5,397 nt of DNA from Phycisphaerae bacterium (GCA_030610965.1 JAUWQU010000332.1:1-5397); one strand, 5' to 3'. Positions 1 to 5,397 are shown, counted from the stretch's first letter. Translations and numbers: made by a program. The notes: generated from the sequence alone by a model not told the origin.

Positions 1-117
1 GCAGGTCGGCAGGATAACGAAGCCGCAGTACAGGACGACTGCCGGCCCGCAGAAGACAACCGAGGTCAGCGCCTCCCGCAGGCGAGGGCCGAAACGCTTT
101 CGCCCTCTGGCGGTCAC
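1..117 (-). CDS. ABC sugar transporter permease, N-terminal fragment (truncated by window edge)
   Basis: Only the first 39 codons are visible, and the gene continues beyond the left edge. Translation from GTG at 117-115 gives a basic N-terminus rich in Arg and Lys (MTARGRKRFGPRLREAL) followed by a hydrophobic stretch at residues 19-37 (SVVFCGPAVVLYCGFVILP). This layout matches the first transmembrane helix of MalF/UgpA-type permeases, which usually have a cytoplasmic basic tail and then a helix ending in a Pro. Its start overlaps the stop of the binding-protein gene in the four bases GTGA (114-117), which suggests translational coupling. The purine-rich run GGAAGGAAAGG (134-124 on the minus strand) ends 6 nt before the GTG and is a fitting ribosome binding site. 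By family knowledge the protein would form the inner-membrane channel of a sugar importer, probably with a second permease encoded downstream. The family call rests on position and hydropathy, because the EAA loop that defines these permeases is not in the window. Confidence 0.75.
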   Translation of the reverse strand, partial: MTARGRKRFGPRLREALTSVVFCGPAVVLYCGFVILPTC

Positions 118-1436
118 TTCTCGCCTTTCCTTCCGGTTTCCCAGGCTGCGTCGAGCTTGCCCAGGAGTTTGCCCACGTCCCGCTCGCCGGTGAGGATGTC
201 CTGCATGACTCGCATGTAGGCGTCTTCCATGGACAGCGGCGGCTGATTGTCCAGGTTGACGCCTGCCCCACGGGTAGTGCCGTACTTCCGCGTGTTGGCG
301 GCCATGTTGGCGTAGAACGCCTTCGACGCCGGCCAGTCGCTATGGGGGCCGGTGACCGGCGGGACATTGGTCGCCGTGGCGAGCTGCGCCTCGGCATTGA
401 GCCAGATCTGGTAGACCTCCGGGTCATACAGCGCCTTCACCGCGGCCAGGGCCTTGGCCTGTTTGTCGCCCTGGGCGGTGCTGGTGATAGCCCAGCCCGA
501 CTGGAGGGACGAGCCCGTGACGAAGGCGGGCTTTCGCCCGGTCATGGACGGGAAGGGCCAGTACTCGATCTCCACCTGGACCTTGTTGGCCTCGAGGTCG
601 CCGCCGATCCAGCAGCCCATGATCCACGTGGCGGACTTGCCCTGGAAGAATTCGCCCTTGGACTCGCTGTAGCCGTCGCTGAGCACGCCCTTGTCCGCGT
701 AGGTTGTCAGGAACTGGATCGTGTTCATCATGATCTTGCGAGCGACGGGATCGGTGGCGAAACGGACCTCGCCGGCGTCCCGGCGGCGCGTCCACGAGGG
801 CTTGTGCTCATCGACCGGCGCGCCGCGGTACTCGTAGAGGTTCGTGGCAATCGCCATCGACAGCGGCGTGGCCGCGGGCCATTCCCGAGCGCCGTACGTC
901 AGCGGCTTGTGGCCTGCCGCCTTCAGCTTGGCCAGGCCATCCAGCAGGGCCTCCCACGTGGCCGGAGGCTCCGTTACGCCGATCGACGCCCACATCTTGC
1001 GGTTAACCGCCAGGCCCCGCACCTGCAGGCCGCCCATGGTGGTGTATCGCTTGCCCTTGTACGGCGGCGGAAGCGGCAGGCCGAATTCCGTGTAGTATTC
1101 GTCCGGCAGCGGCACCAGATGCCCGTTGTCGGCCAGGTACTTCGTCAGCGTCCAGGTTTGGATTACTTCAGGCAGATCGTTGGTGGCGATGCGAGTCTGG
1201 TAGAACTCCGACGCGTTGGTGTTGCCTATGTTGATAAGTTCCAGCGACCAGCCGGGATTGTCACGCTCGAACGCCGCCTTCCAGGCCTCCCAGTGGAGGC
1301 GGAAACTCTCCCGGCCGCCGACGTTGCGAACCACGCGGATGACCTGCCGGCCTTCCTGCTTGCTTTGACAGCCTATCGCGGCCGCCAAAAGCCCGGCCGC
1401 CAGAACCGCTCCGCAAACTATGTTTCGATGCAACAC
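114..1436 (-). CDS. ABC transporter sugar-binding lipoprotein (family 1 extracellular solute-binding protein)
   Basis: The predicted 440-residue protein binds a sugar outside the cytoplasmic membrane and delivers it to the permease. It starts with a lipoprotein signal: basic residue R4, a hydrophobic core at about 6-21, and LAAAIGC with the lipidated Cys at 23. The lipobox is slightly weak, with Ala rather than Leu at -3. Family features include GLAVNRKMWASIGV (141-154), the TWEALLDGLAKLKAAG stretch (160-175) and FFQGKSATWIMGCW (263-276). These match the 'partner lobe' and 'FxxGKAAM' regions usual in MalE/UgpB-like binding proteins, and the length is typical. The start was set at GTG (1436-1434), because GGGGAG lies 6 nt upstream (1448-1443) and the signal peptide begins right there. 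An in-frame ATG at 1496 would add 20 residues before the signal peptide and has a weaker site. The gene follows the GH95-like gene by 79 bp and overlaps the permease start. The family is near certain; the ligand is unknown and is inferred to be a mono- or oligosaccharide released by the two upstream enzymes. Confidence 0.9.
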   Translation of the reverse strand: MLHRNIVCGAVLAAGLLAAAIGCQSKQEGRQVIRVVRNVGGRESFRLHWEAWKAAFERDNPGWSLELINIGNTNASEFYQTRIATNDLPEVIQTWTLTKYLADNGHLVPLPDEYYTEFGLPLPPPYKGKRYTTMGGLQVRGLAVNRKMWASIGVTEPPATWEALLDGLAKLKAAGHKPLTYGAREWPAATPLSMAIATNLYEYRGAPVDEHKPSWTRRRDAGEVRFATDPVARKIMMNTIQFLTTYADKGVLSDGYSESKGEFFQGKSATWIMGCWIGGDLEANKVQVEIEYWPFPSMTGRKPAFVTGSSLQSGWAITSTAQGDKQAKALAAVKALYDPEVYQIWLNAEAQLATATNVPPVTGPHSDWPASKAFYANMAANTRKYGTTRGAGVNLDNQPPLSMEDAYMRVMQDILTGERDVGKLLGKLDAAWETGRKGEK

Positions 1437-1442
1437 GGCATA

Positions 1443-1448
1443 CTCCCC
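1443..1448 (-). promoter_or_regulatory. Ribosome binding site that decides the binding-protein start
   Basis: GGGGAG on the minus strand lies 6 nt before the GTG at 1436-1434. It supports GTG over the ATG at 1496 and the TTG at 1502, both of which would place about 20 extra residues ahead of the signal peptide. An ATG at 1442-1440 lies between the site and the GTG, but in another frame that reaches TAG after seven codons. Confidence 0.6.
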
Positions 1449-1511
1449 ATGGAGTTCGGTCACCTTTACGGGTGGCCGCTCCAGTAATCGCGACATCGGC
1501 AATCCCGTTTG

Positions 1512-1530
1512 CCGATCATTCGCTGATCGG
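1512..1530. other. Perfect hairpin spanning the stop codon of the GH95-like gene
   Basis: CCGATCA and TGATCGG form a perfect 7-bp stem around a 5-nt loop (GCGAA on the mRNA strand). The TGA stop (1518-1516) is the first three bases of the 3' arm. No T-run follows on the minus strand (the next bases are CAAACGGG), so it is not a standard intrinsic terminator. Its place between the enzyme genes and the transporter genes fits a role in mRNA processing, stability or expression balance. A chance inverted repeat is also possible. Confidence 0.4.
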
Positions 1531-3816
1531 GCATCCCCCGCCTGCCGGGCCCAGCACGACCGTTTGGCCTGCTTTCGTTTTCATGACAAAGCGGTCGCCC
1601 TTGAGGGCCTCGACCTTCTTGCCGGCAAGATAGACATCCACTTCCTGCTGCTGCCACGGATTCACCAGTGTGCAGTCCCGCCCCTTCTCGCTGTGGATTT
1701 TCACATAGAGGACCTTGCCGCCCTTGAGCTCGCCGGAGACCAGAAATGCGCCCCAGACACGGATATTCATGAAGCGGGCATCCTTGTCCTTCGGCCACAC
1801 CGGGAAGACGCGCAGGACGTTTTGATGCCCCATGCACAACATCTCATTGATGGCGTTGGGGACGATGCTGCAGTTCTCGACGCCGTGGACGTTGCCTCGC
1901 GTGAAACCGTTGGTGTCGCCCACCTTCTCGATCATCTCGCGAAGCTTCTGAAGGATTATCTCGGGGTCATAGCCCGCTCGGACTGCCGCCGCGTAGAAGC
2001 TGTTCATGCCGTTACCGTCAATCCACCGATTCATCACGCGGATCGTGTTGCGGGAGGTCTCCAGCAGCTTGGGGTCGCTGTCGAGCCCGATCGCCCCGGC
2101 CGGATAGATATGCTGAATCCCCAGGGTGTTGCCTCCCCACCATGCGGTGCCCTTTTCGGTGTAACGGAAAACAGTCACGCCATCCTTCTCCTGGGTGGCG
2201 AATCCGCTGAGGTTCTTCAGAATGTGCCGCCATTTCGCGTGTCTGGCGGCATCGACGCCGAGCGACTTGCTCATGTCCACAGCCAACTCGAACGTGTTGC
2301 GCACCAGGGCCAGCGATACGATGGAATTGAAGTCCGCGCCCGATCCCTCGTGAACGGAGTCGTTATAAACAACGTACCGGCCGTTTTCGAACTTCAGGTA
2401 GTCCTCCCAGAAGTTCGCAACTTCGCGCACGAAAGGATAGAGCCGTTTGGCGTAGCCCTTGTCATACGTGCAGTACCAGCGCGTGGCAATGTTCACCAGG
2501 CAGTAGGCCGCATTGCTCTTCTGGCCGAGGAAGCACCCGCTCCCCCTCAGGCTGGTCTCGATCCCCTTGGCGCCGATGCCCACGGGATAGTACACGCCGC
2601 GGATTTTCAGCGCCTTCTTCGCGTAGGCTCGGCCACGATCCATGAAAGCGAGAATCGGGGCGTGGTAGGGATCCGCCTGCTCGATGTGGTTGCTGGAGTA
2701 CAGTCCGTAGAACGGCGCCTGAAAGTTGTAGTTGAGATGGTAGTCGCCGGCCCAGCGGGGGTCGTCGTGCGTGACCCACAGCCCGAAGAGGCCCGGCGGG
2801 AAATCGGGTTCCCGGCTGGCGCTGCCCATGACATAGTTGGACAGGTAGTACCGCTGCTCCAGGGCCGGGTCGCCGATCTCGACCAGCGACTTCGCCCAAA
2901 ACTCGCGCCACCACTGGAGGTGCTGCTCAATGAGTTTGCCGACCTTTTCCTCATTCAATCCCCGGGCCATCTCATGCGCGGCCGCCAGCGGATCCTTGGC
3001 GTCAAACGAGCTCCGCATCGCCACAGCGATGGTGACCTTCTGCCCCGGCTGAAGCGTGAACTTCGGCCCCGGCTGCGATTTGGCCTTGGGCGGCGGCCTT
3101 CTCTTGGGTGGCGGATTGGGAACGGGGGCCACAACCGCGGGCTCCAATTCGGGGATCGTTACTTTGGGGCCTATGACCGTCAGGGCACAGGCAGCGGCCG
3201 TGGGAATACTCACACCCTCGGCGAACGCCTTCGTGGCGCAGAGGACCGAATCCTTGCGGCCGAGGGCTTCCTTGGAGCCGCGCCCCGGCGCCGCCCACAG
3301 CCTGGTTTCCACTTCGACCGGCGCGCCTGTCGCGGAAAGCTCGACGATCAGGAAGTCGGCCGTGGCCGCAACCCAGGAACGCATCGTTACGGTGGTCGCG
3401 TCCTTGGTGAATCGGGCGGTCGCCATCGCCGGGAAGAGTTGTTGCTCGATGCGATACGTGCCGCCCGTCAGGGCCGCGATGTTGACTTCCAGCCCGCCGA
3501 ACAGGCGCGGGCCTCCCTGGCGATGCCCGTCCCTCAGGCGCCAGAAATTGTTCTTGCTGATCCAGAACCGCTGGGCTTCCGGTTTTCCGCCGATCACGGC
3601 GCCCAGATCGCCATTGCCCAGAAGGGGGCCGCTCACCGAATCGCGGGAGGGAGTCCTCCCGGGAGGCGCCTGGAACACGGCCTTGTATTGCGAAACGACC
3701 CGTTCCGCCTCGGCCTGCATGTCCCTGGCTGCCCGCGCAGGGCATGCATGCCAAATCGCCAGCAGGCCGATTGCAGCGGCGATGGCCCAGCGGTGACTGA
3801 TTCTTCGGTTTTTCAT
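1516..3816 (-). CDS. Exported GH95-like glycoside hydrolase (alpha-L-fucosidase/alpha-L-galactosidase type)
   Basis: The 766-residue protein has a Sec signal peptide: a basic start, a hydrophobic core at about 11-22, and probable cleavage after ARA at 27-29. The N-terminal beta domain carries GPLLGNGDLGAVIGG (63-77), like the GH95 LGNGRLGAMVFG signature. The (alpha/alpha)6 region runs from about 290 to 680. It includes DYHLNYNFQAPFYG (358-371), matching the GH95 'LNINxQMNYW' segment, with N362 and N364 in the places of the catalytic Asn pair. NDSVHEGSG (485-493) offers E490 as general acid. VHGVEN (643-648) sits where GH95 usually has QIDGNFGG, with E647 at the Asp position. A short beta domain closes the C-terminus, and total length fits the family (about 750-850). 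Residues 227-251 form a Pro/Lys-rich insert. Start ATG 3816 has AAAGGA (3830-3825) 8 nt upstream. By family knowledge it would hydrolyse terminal alpha-L-fucosyl or alpha-L-galactosyl bonds by inversion, outside the cytoplasm. The family call is fairly sure; the substrate is open because several motifs are altered. Confidence 0.78.
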   Translation of the reverse strand: MKNRRISHRWAIAAAIGLLAIWHACPARAARDMQAEAERVVSQYKAVFQAPPGRTPSRDSVSGPLLGNGDLGAVIGGKPEAQRFWISKNNFWRLRDGHRQGGPRLFGGLEVNIAALTGGTYRIEQQLFPAMATARFTKDATTVTMRSWVAATADFLIVELSATGAPVEVETRLWAAPGRGSKEALGRKDSVLCATKAFAEGVSIPTAAACALTVIGPKVTIPELEPAVVAPVPNPPPKRRPPPKAKSQPGPKFTLQPGQKVTIAVAMRSSFDAKDPLAAAHEMARGLNEEKVGKLIEQHLQWWREFWAKSLVEIGDPALEQRYYLSNYVMGSASREPDFPPGLFGLWVTHDDPRWAGDYHLNYNFQAPFYGLYSSNHIEQADPYHAPILAFMDRGRAYAKKALKIRGVYYPVGIGAKGIETSLRGSGCFLGQKSNAAYCLVNIATRWYCTYDKGYAKRLYPFVREVANFWEDYLKFENGRYVVYNDSVHEGSGADFNSIVSLALVRNTFELAVDMSKSLGVDAARHAKWRHILKNLSGFATQEKDGVTVFRYTEKGTAWWGGNTLGIQHIYPAGAIGLDSDPKLLETSRNTIRVMNRWIDGNGMNSFYAAAVRAGYDPEIILQKLREMIEKVGDTNGFTRGNVHGVENCSIVPNAINEMLCMGHQNVLRVFPVWPKDKDARFMNIRVWGAFLVSGELKGGKVLYVKIHSEKGRDCTLVNPWQQQEVDVYLAGKKVEALKGDRFVMKTKAGQTVVLGPAGGGCPISE

Positions 3817-3843
3817 GGGCTTGGTCCTTTGGGGGCCTTCTTC

Positions 3844-4854
3844 TTATTTGGCGGGCCCCGTCGGATTGGCCGGGGCCTTCGGGCCTCCCAGCAGTTCCAC
3901 CATCGCCTTGCCCATGCCAGTGCCTACCAGGTAGTAGCTCTCGGCGTTGCAGCACCAGTGATAGCGGATCGGGCGAGGCGAGACGTCTCCGTCCCGGAAG
4001 AAACCGCGGGTCTCCACGTACAGCACGTTGCCCTTGAATTTCGCGTGTTCGGCGGCGGCCTTCTGGGCCGCCATTACGCCCAGCCGGCGGTCCACGGTCT
4101 GGCCCCATCCGCCGAACCCGCTGCCGCCGATTACAAACGGCAGCTTCGGCACGCCCAGATCCTTGCGGACGTCCTTGATGAAGTTGACCATGTTCTTCTC
4201 ATACTCGGCGACGTCTTTCGCACTGCATCCGTCGTTCCACCCCTGGTGCCAGCCGAAACCGACGATCTCGTAGCCCTTGCCGTCGTATTCGGGGAAACTG
4301 CCCTTGATGTCCGCGAGCTGTTTCTTCACGCGAGACATCATATCAGCGTACAGATCGCCGACGCCCGGGCCTCGCTTGCGGTCGCCGGCGTCACCAGAAC
4401 TCGGCGGCCGGTACGGACCCGCCAGGCTGACGCCGCCCGGCGCGATCTTGATAAGCAAAACCTGTTCGTCGAGATAGTCGCCGACGCCCCAGCCGAAGCC
4501 GAGTTCCGGTCCGATGCTGTTTTTGGCCGCGGAACTGCCAATGGCCAACTTGCCCTTATAGTCGTAGTAGCTGAGCCAGACATCATCGCGCACGATCCAT
4601 TTTCCATCCTTGCCCAGAAGATGCTTGTATCGCGGGGCGGAGGCAGGGTCTTGGGATAGGGTCTCCAGTGTGCCCTTTTGGCCCGGCCTGCCCTTTATGA
4701 CACCATGGCCTTCCATGTTCGACTGCCCGGCAAGGATGAATACCTTAACGGGGCTCTTGCCCGGCTGGGCGGCCGGCGCGTGTTGCGCAAAGCCCACCGC
4801 GGCCAGCACCGCCAGCACCAACAGCCCCGTCATCCGGTTTGCGCGCGTAATCAT
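3844..4854 (-). CDS. Exported sialate O-acetylesterase-like SGNH carbohydrate esterase
   Basis: The predicted 336-residue enzyme would remove O-acetyl groups from sugars outside the cytoplasm. A Sec signal peptide covers about residues 1-29 (basic MITRANR, hydrophobic core 10-22, end near APAA). The mature protein opens with VKVFILAGQSNMEGHG (36-51), the block I motif of the sialate O-acetylesterase/CE6-like SGNH group, with S45 as nucleophile. Further matches are IGPELGFG (114-121), the GFGWHQGWND stretch (199-208, block III with G205 and N207), and YHWCCNAESYYLVGTGMGKAM (298-318) with H299 as likely catalytic base. The start ATG 4854 was chosen because the signal peptide begins there and GGAAAGGG lies 9 nt upstream; an open frame continues to ATG 4992 but adds 46 residues that do not look secretory. 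The gene is first in the operon, 27 bp before the GH95-like gene, which suggests deacetylation ahead of or alongside glycosidic cleavage. The fold is near certain. Sialic acid need not be the substrate, since this family also includes xylan and other acetyl esterases. Confidence 0.88.
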   Translation of the reverse strand: MITRANRMTGLLVLAVLAAVGFAQHAPAAQPGKSPVKVFILAGQSNMEGHGVIKGRPGQKGTLETLSQDPASAPRYKHLLGKDGKWIVRDDVWLSYYDYKGKLAIGSSAAKNSIGPELGFGWGVGDYLDEQVLLIKIAPGGVSLAGPYRPPSSGDAGDRKRGPGVGDLYADMMSRVKKQLADIKGSFPEYDGKGYEIVGFGWHQGWNDGCSAKDVAEYEKNMVNFIKDVRKDLGVPKLPFVIGGSGFGGWGQTVDRRLGVMAAQKAAAEHAKFKGNVLYVETRGFFRDGDVSPRPIRYHWCCNAESYYLVGTGMGKAMVELLGGPKAPANPTGPAK

Positions 4855-4992
4855 TTTGTGATTCCCTTTCCTGTTGGAAGTAGATGTAGCATTCACGCCA
4901 AATGCGATATTCCACTCAAGCCCGGCCGGCCCGGGGATCGTCTTGGGAATTCCGGCGCTATAGTCCGACAATATCACAACTGCGACAGACAT
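4855..4992 (-). other. Predicted 5' leader of the operon
   Basis: This stretch lies between the predicted transcription start (near 4992) and the esterase ATG. Its 3' end carries the ribosome binding site AGGAAAGGG (4872-4864). It includes GC-rich inverted runs (CCCGG at 4921-4925 against CCGGG at 4931-4935, and the palindrome GGAATTCC at 4946-4953) that could form small hairpins. No known riboswitch motif is recognised. One frame stays open through it in phase with the esterase (see findings), but by hand count only 26 of 45 codons after the ATG end in G or C, which is less than expected for a gene in this DNA. Confidence 0.4.
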
Positions 4993-4997
4993 GCCTT

Positions 4998-5026
4998 ATT
5001 ATGCCTTCGCTCGGCAGTGTTTTCAA
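4998..5026 (-). promoter_or_regulatory. Sigma70-type promoter for the operon
   Basis: On the minus strand, TTGAAA (5026-5021) is a -35 box with one or two changes from consensus, and CATAAT (5003-4998) is a -10 box one base from TATAAT. The spacer is exactly 17 bp (5020-5004). The sixth base after the -10 box is A4992, a suitable purine start. No other pair with correct spacing was found between here and the esterase start. Assignment assumes a housekeeping sigma factor of the usual specificity in this organism. Confidence 0.65.
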
Positions 5027-5043
5027 CACGAGGCCCAGCGTGT

Positions 5044-5058
5044 GGTTACCCTGTGACC
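5044..5058. promoter_or_regulatory. Imperfect palindrome upstream of the -35 box, possible regulator site
   Basis: GGTTACCCTGTGACC is a 15-bp hyphenated inverted repeat in which five of six arm pairs match around a 3-bp centre. It ends 17 bp upstream of the -35 box, where an activator could bind. No regulator gene is in the window to pair with it, and a site this short can arise by chance. Confidence 0.25.
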
Positions 5059-5110
5059 GACCTTCCTTTCTGGCAGCCTGCGCTTTACCCGGCCGATGCA
5101 CGAGACAGAG

Positions 5111-5166
5111 GCTTCAGGAGGAAGGCTTCAGGGGGAAGGCTTCAGACTTCAGGCTTCAGGCTTCAG
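5111..5166. repeat. Heptamer block leading the array
   Basis: Eight contiguous 7-bp units fill exactly 56 bp. Units 1 and 3 are GCTTCAG; units 2 and 4 are GAGGAAG and GGGGAAG; units 5, 7 and 8 are GCTTCAG; unit 6 is ACTTCAG. It has the same length as the blocks in the complete units but a different heptamer order, and it lacks the CCTGAAG-type arm present in them. Confidence 0.88.
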
Positions 5167-5272
5167 GCGCAGCAAAAACGGCGGGAGCTTCGCAACTGCC
5201 GGCCACGGTTTCTTCTCCTGAAGCCTGTAGCCTTCAGGGGGAAGGCTTCAGGCTTCAGACTTCAGACTTCAG
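5167..5272. repeat. First complete 106-bp repeat unit
   Basis: The spacer is 5167-5216 and the heptamer block is 5217-5272. Within the block CCTGAAG comes before CCTGTAG, then CCTTCAG, GGGGAAG, two GCTTCAG and two ACTTCAG. CCTGAAG (5217-5223) can pair with CTTCAGG (5232-5238) across an 8-nt loop. Confidence 0.92.
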
Positions 5273-5378
5273 GCGCAGCAAAAACGGCGGGAGCTTCGCG
5301 ACTGCCGGCCACTGTTTCTTCTCCTGTAGCCTGAAGCCTTCAGGGGGAAGGCTTCAGGCTTCAGACTTCAGACTTCAG
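5273..5378. repeat. Second complete 106-bp repeat unit
   Basis: This unit differs from the first by four substitutions, at 5300, 5313, 5327 and 5334. The last two exchange the order of the heptamers, so CCTGTAG now precedes CCTGAAG. The result is a tight palindrome CCTGAAG-C-CTTCAGG at 5330-5344. A third unit begins at 5379 and its first 19 bases are identical to both earlier copies. Confidence 0.92.
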
Positions 5379-5397
5379 GCGCAGCAAAAACGGCGGG

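Larger units (their letters stand above)
5111..5397. repeat. Nested tandem repeat array (106-bp unit built on a 7-bp subrepeat), running off the window
   Basis: The array starts with a block of eight 7-bp units (5111-5166). Two complete 106-bp units follow (5167-5272 and 5273-5378), then the first 19 bases of a third (5379-5397). Each unit is a 50-bp conserved spacer beginning GCGCAGCAAAAACGG followed by a 56-bp block of eight heptamers, mostly RCTTCAG or its near-complement CCTGAAG. The two full units differ at 4 of 106 positions. The length 106 is not a multiple of three, so the reading frame changes at each copy and the array is not protein-coding. It starts 84 bp upstream of the operon's -35 box. 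No transposase or terminal inverted repeats are visible. The array could be an intergenic minisatellite expanded by slippage or recombination; its function is unknown. Confidence 0.93.

Noticed and set aside
342..1487. A 381-codon plus-strand open frame over the binding-protein gene
   Set aside because: It is the same in-register antisense effect against the binding-protein gene, and its Arg/Gly-rich translation matches no family.
1437..1502. N-terminal extension of the binding protein from TTG 1502 or ATG 1496
   Set aside because: It would put about 20 polar residues ahead of a good lipoprotein signal peptide. GTG 1436 has a stronger ribosome binding site at proper spacing.
1512..1530. Intrinsic terminator after the GH95-like gene
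   Set aside because: The stem is short and no U-run follows it on the transcribed strand, and the next gene continues the pathway only 79 bp away.
1420..4659. A 1079-codon open frame on the plus strand across three genes
   Set aside because: It runs in codon-for-codon register antisense to the hydrolase and esterase, which share the same phase. In that register plus-strand stops arise only where the real genes use TTA, CTA or TCA, which are rare in GC-rich DNA. Its translation shows no domain, while the minus strand shows clear motifs.
4921..4953. Riboswitch in the leader
   Set aside because: There are only short GC-rich inverted runs and a GGAATTCC palindrome. No known aptamer core is recognised.
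4678..5334. A plus-strand open frame running into the repeat array, with a C-terminus containing repeated SGFRLQ-like segments
   Set aside because: The repeated peptide is just the translated CTTCAGG heptamers. The 106-bp period shifts frame at each copy, and the 5' part is antisense to the esterase and its leader.
5111..5397. CRISPR array
   Set aside because: Both the 50-bp and 56-bp parts are conserved between copies, so there are no unique spacers, and no cas gene is present.
5111..5397. Insertion sequence or transposon end
   Set aside because: No transposase, no flanking terminal inverted repeats and no target-site duplication are visible, and the array is cut by the window end. A non-autonomous element cannot be excluded.

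Overview
The window holds the promoter-proximal part of one carbohydrate-use operon, all on the minus strand. It is read from about position 4992 down to position 1 and runs off the left edge. Gene order in transcription is: an exported SGNH-type carbohydrate esterase of the sialate O-acetylesterase kind (4854-3844), an exported GH95-like glycoside hydrolase (3816-1516), a lipoprotein sugar-binding protein of an ABC importer (1436-114), and the first 39 codons of an ABC sugar permease (117-1, cut by the window edge). Gaps are short: 27 bp, 79 bp, then a 4-base stop/start overlap. This supports a single transcript.

The logic is a small glycan-scavenging pathway. The esterase would remove acetyl groups, the GH95-like enzyme would release a terminal sugar (GH95 members act on alpha-L-fucose or alpha-L-galactose), and the binding protein and permease would import the product. 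The exact glycan cannot be read from the sequence.

Upstream of the operon is a 543-bp stretch without a convincing gene (4855-5397). It contains a leader of about 137 nt, a good sigma70-type promoter (TTGAAA, 17 bp, CATAAT), a short imperfect palindrome just upstream of the promoter, and then a nested tandem repeat from 5111 to the window end. The repeat has a 106-bp unit made of a 50-bp conserved spacer and a block of eight 7-bp units related to RCTTCAG.

The DNA is GC-rich. Large exported SGNH esterases and GH95-like enzymes beside a lipoprotein binding protein, together with CTTCAGG-type intergenic repeats, suggest a Planctomycetota or Verrucomicrobiota/Lentisphaerota-like heterotroph. That placement is a low-to-moderate confidence inference; no rRNA or phylogenetic marker is present. 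I see no tRNA, rRNA, CRISPR array, transposase or phage gene. The most unusual items are the composite repeat and the divergent catalytic motifs of the two enzymes. Neither amounts to clear evidence of a wholly new system.
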